Source: Methanobacteriota archaeon
Lineage (GTDB): Archaea > Thermoplasmatota > Poseidoniia > Poseidoniales > Thalassarchaeaceae
DNA: 5,213 nt
NCBI GenBank assembly: GCA_014384685.1
Contig: JACNFL010000299.1
Coordinates: forward strand, 1 to 5,213
Direction: 5' to 3'
Below the pieces are notes generated by a model, which had not been told where the DNA came from, made no database searches, and was given only the letters and a program-made list of their open reading frames with translations. Positions 4,912 to 5,213 of this stretch are shown in pieces. The translations under genes and the position numbers were made by a program. Position 1 is the stretch's first letter; each line of letters opens with the position of its first letter.

Positions 4912-4935
4912 GGGCGATGCACCTTAGGGTGTAGC

Positions 4936-5213
4936 ATGGCCAAGTTACGAAAGGCAGCACGCGGTAAGCACCGGTGGGTTGGCTTGACAGTTGATGAGTC
5001 CATTAAAAACAGGCAAGGATTAGAAGAAATCATTGGCCAAATTGATGCTTTAGGTGGTGGATGCAAATTGTTTGATTTTGTCGATGGACAAGCAATTATT
5101 AGAATCCCTCTAGAGTCATATAATTCAGCAAAACCAATTCTTGAGGGTGGGTGTAAAGGATTGGTTTCCCAAACAAGTTCGGGGAAAATCCGCTTAGTGC
5201 GTGAGCGAATGGG
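4936..5213 (+). CDS. rnp2: Probable RNase P protein Pop5/Rnp2 (3' end truncated)
   Basis: Pop5 (archaeal Rnp2) binds the RNase P RNA catalytic domain with Rpp30 and supports tRNA 5' maturation. 92 codons plus two bases are visible before the right edge. The basic start (MAKLRKAARGKHRWVGLTV) matches the family's Lys/Arg-rich lead into its first strand. A helix at about 27-39 (QGLEEIIGQIDAL) is followed by CKLFDFVDGQAIIRIP (43-58), like the family's strand pair ending in a 'GI-V/I-R' phrase. A second helix region with TSSGKIRLVRERM (80-92) corresponds to the conserved 'SGTIR..R' segment. No long insert is present, so the protein is compact. Start: ATG with GGGTG 4 nt upstream. The assignment rests on motif order by eye; a different small RNA-binding protein is possible. 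Confidence 0.65.
   Translation, partial: MAKLRKAARGKHRWVGLTVDESIKNRQGLEEIIGQIDALGGGCKLFDFVDGQAIIRIPLESYNSAKPILEGGCKGLVSQTSSGKIRLVRERM

Noticed and set aside
1..5213. tRNA, rRNA, CRISPR arrays, insertion sequences, att sites
   Set aside because: No cloverleaf, repeat-spacer pattern, transposase-like frame or long terminal inverted repeats were found on either strand by eye.

Overview
The window looks like a piece of a marine planktonic archaeal chromosome, most likely Thermoplasmatota (Marine Group II / Poseidoniales-like). The evidence is: an FtsZ-superfamily gene and a probable archaeal/eukaryal-type RNase P protein (Pop5/Rnp2) within 2 kb of each other; strong GAGGTG ribosome binding sites that pair with the archaeal 16S 3' end; a euryarchaeal-type Rieske protein with CTHLCC and CICHSS boxes; and very tight gene packing at moderate GC. 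The lineage is inferred from gene content and style, not from a marker tree.

Layout. (1) Positions 1-2179, minus strand: a respiratory or electron-transfer operon. In transcription order it holds a signal-anchored extracytoplasmic protein with a CTCH motif, a Reeler/choice-of-anchor-V-like beta domain and a C-terminal membrane anchor; an overlooked 24-codon ORF; a 149-residue two-helix membrane protein; and a Tat-exported Rieske [2Fe-2S] protein cut by the left edge. Junctions between these genes overlap or nearly touch, and each of the three internal starts has a GAGGTG Shine-Dalgarno 6-7 nt upstream. The set resembles an accessory module of a quinol:acceptor oxidoreductase (bc-type complex). 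The expected cytochrome b would lie beyond the left edge. (2) Positions 2183-2251: a 69-bp divergent promoter region with two adjacent short palindromes. (3) Positions 2252-3524, plus strand: a 100-residue TPR protein and a short, divergent FtsZ-superfamily protein, 25 bp apart. The FtsZ homologue keeps the phosphate loop and T7 catalytic residues, but three predicted guanine-contacting positions look substituted. (4) Positions 3525-4883, minus strand: a roughly 10-helix membrane protein of no recognised family with acidic tails, whose stop codon directly abuts that of the FtsZ gene. (5) Positions 4884-4935: a 52-bp divergent spacer with a TTAA exactly midway between the two start codons. (6) From 4936 to the right edge, plus strand: a probable RNase P Pop5 subunit, truncated at its C-terminus.

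The most unusual items are the translationally coupled 24-aa ORF inside the Rieske operon, the divergent FtsZ paralogue paired with a TPR protein, and the CxCH (not CxxCH) motif in the anchored extracytoplasmic protein. No tRNA, rRNA, CRISPR array, insertion sequence or long repeat was seen, and no stretch longer than 300 bp is free of genes.
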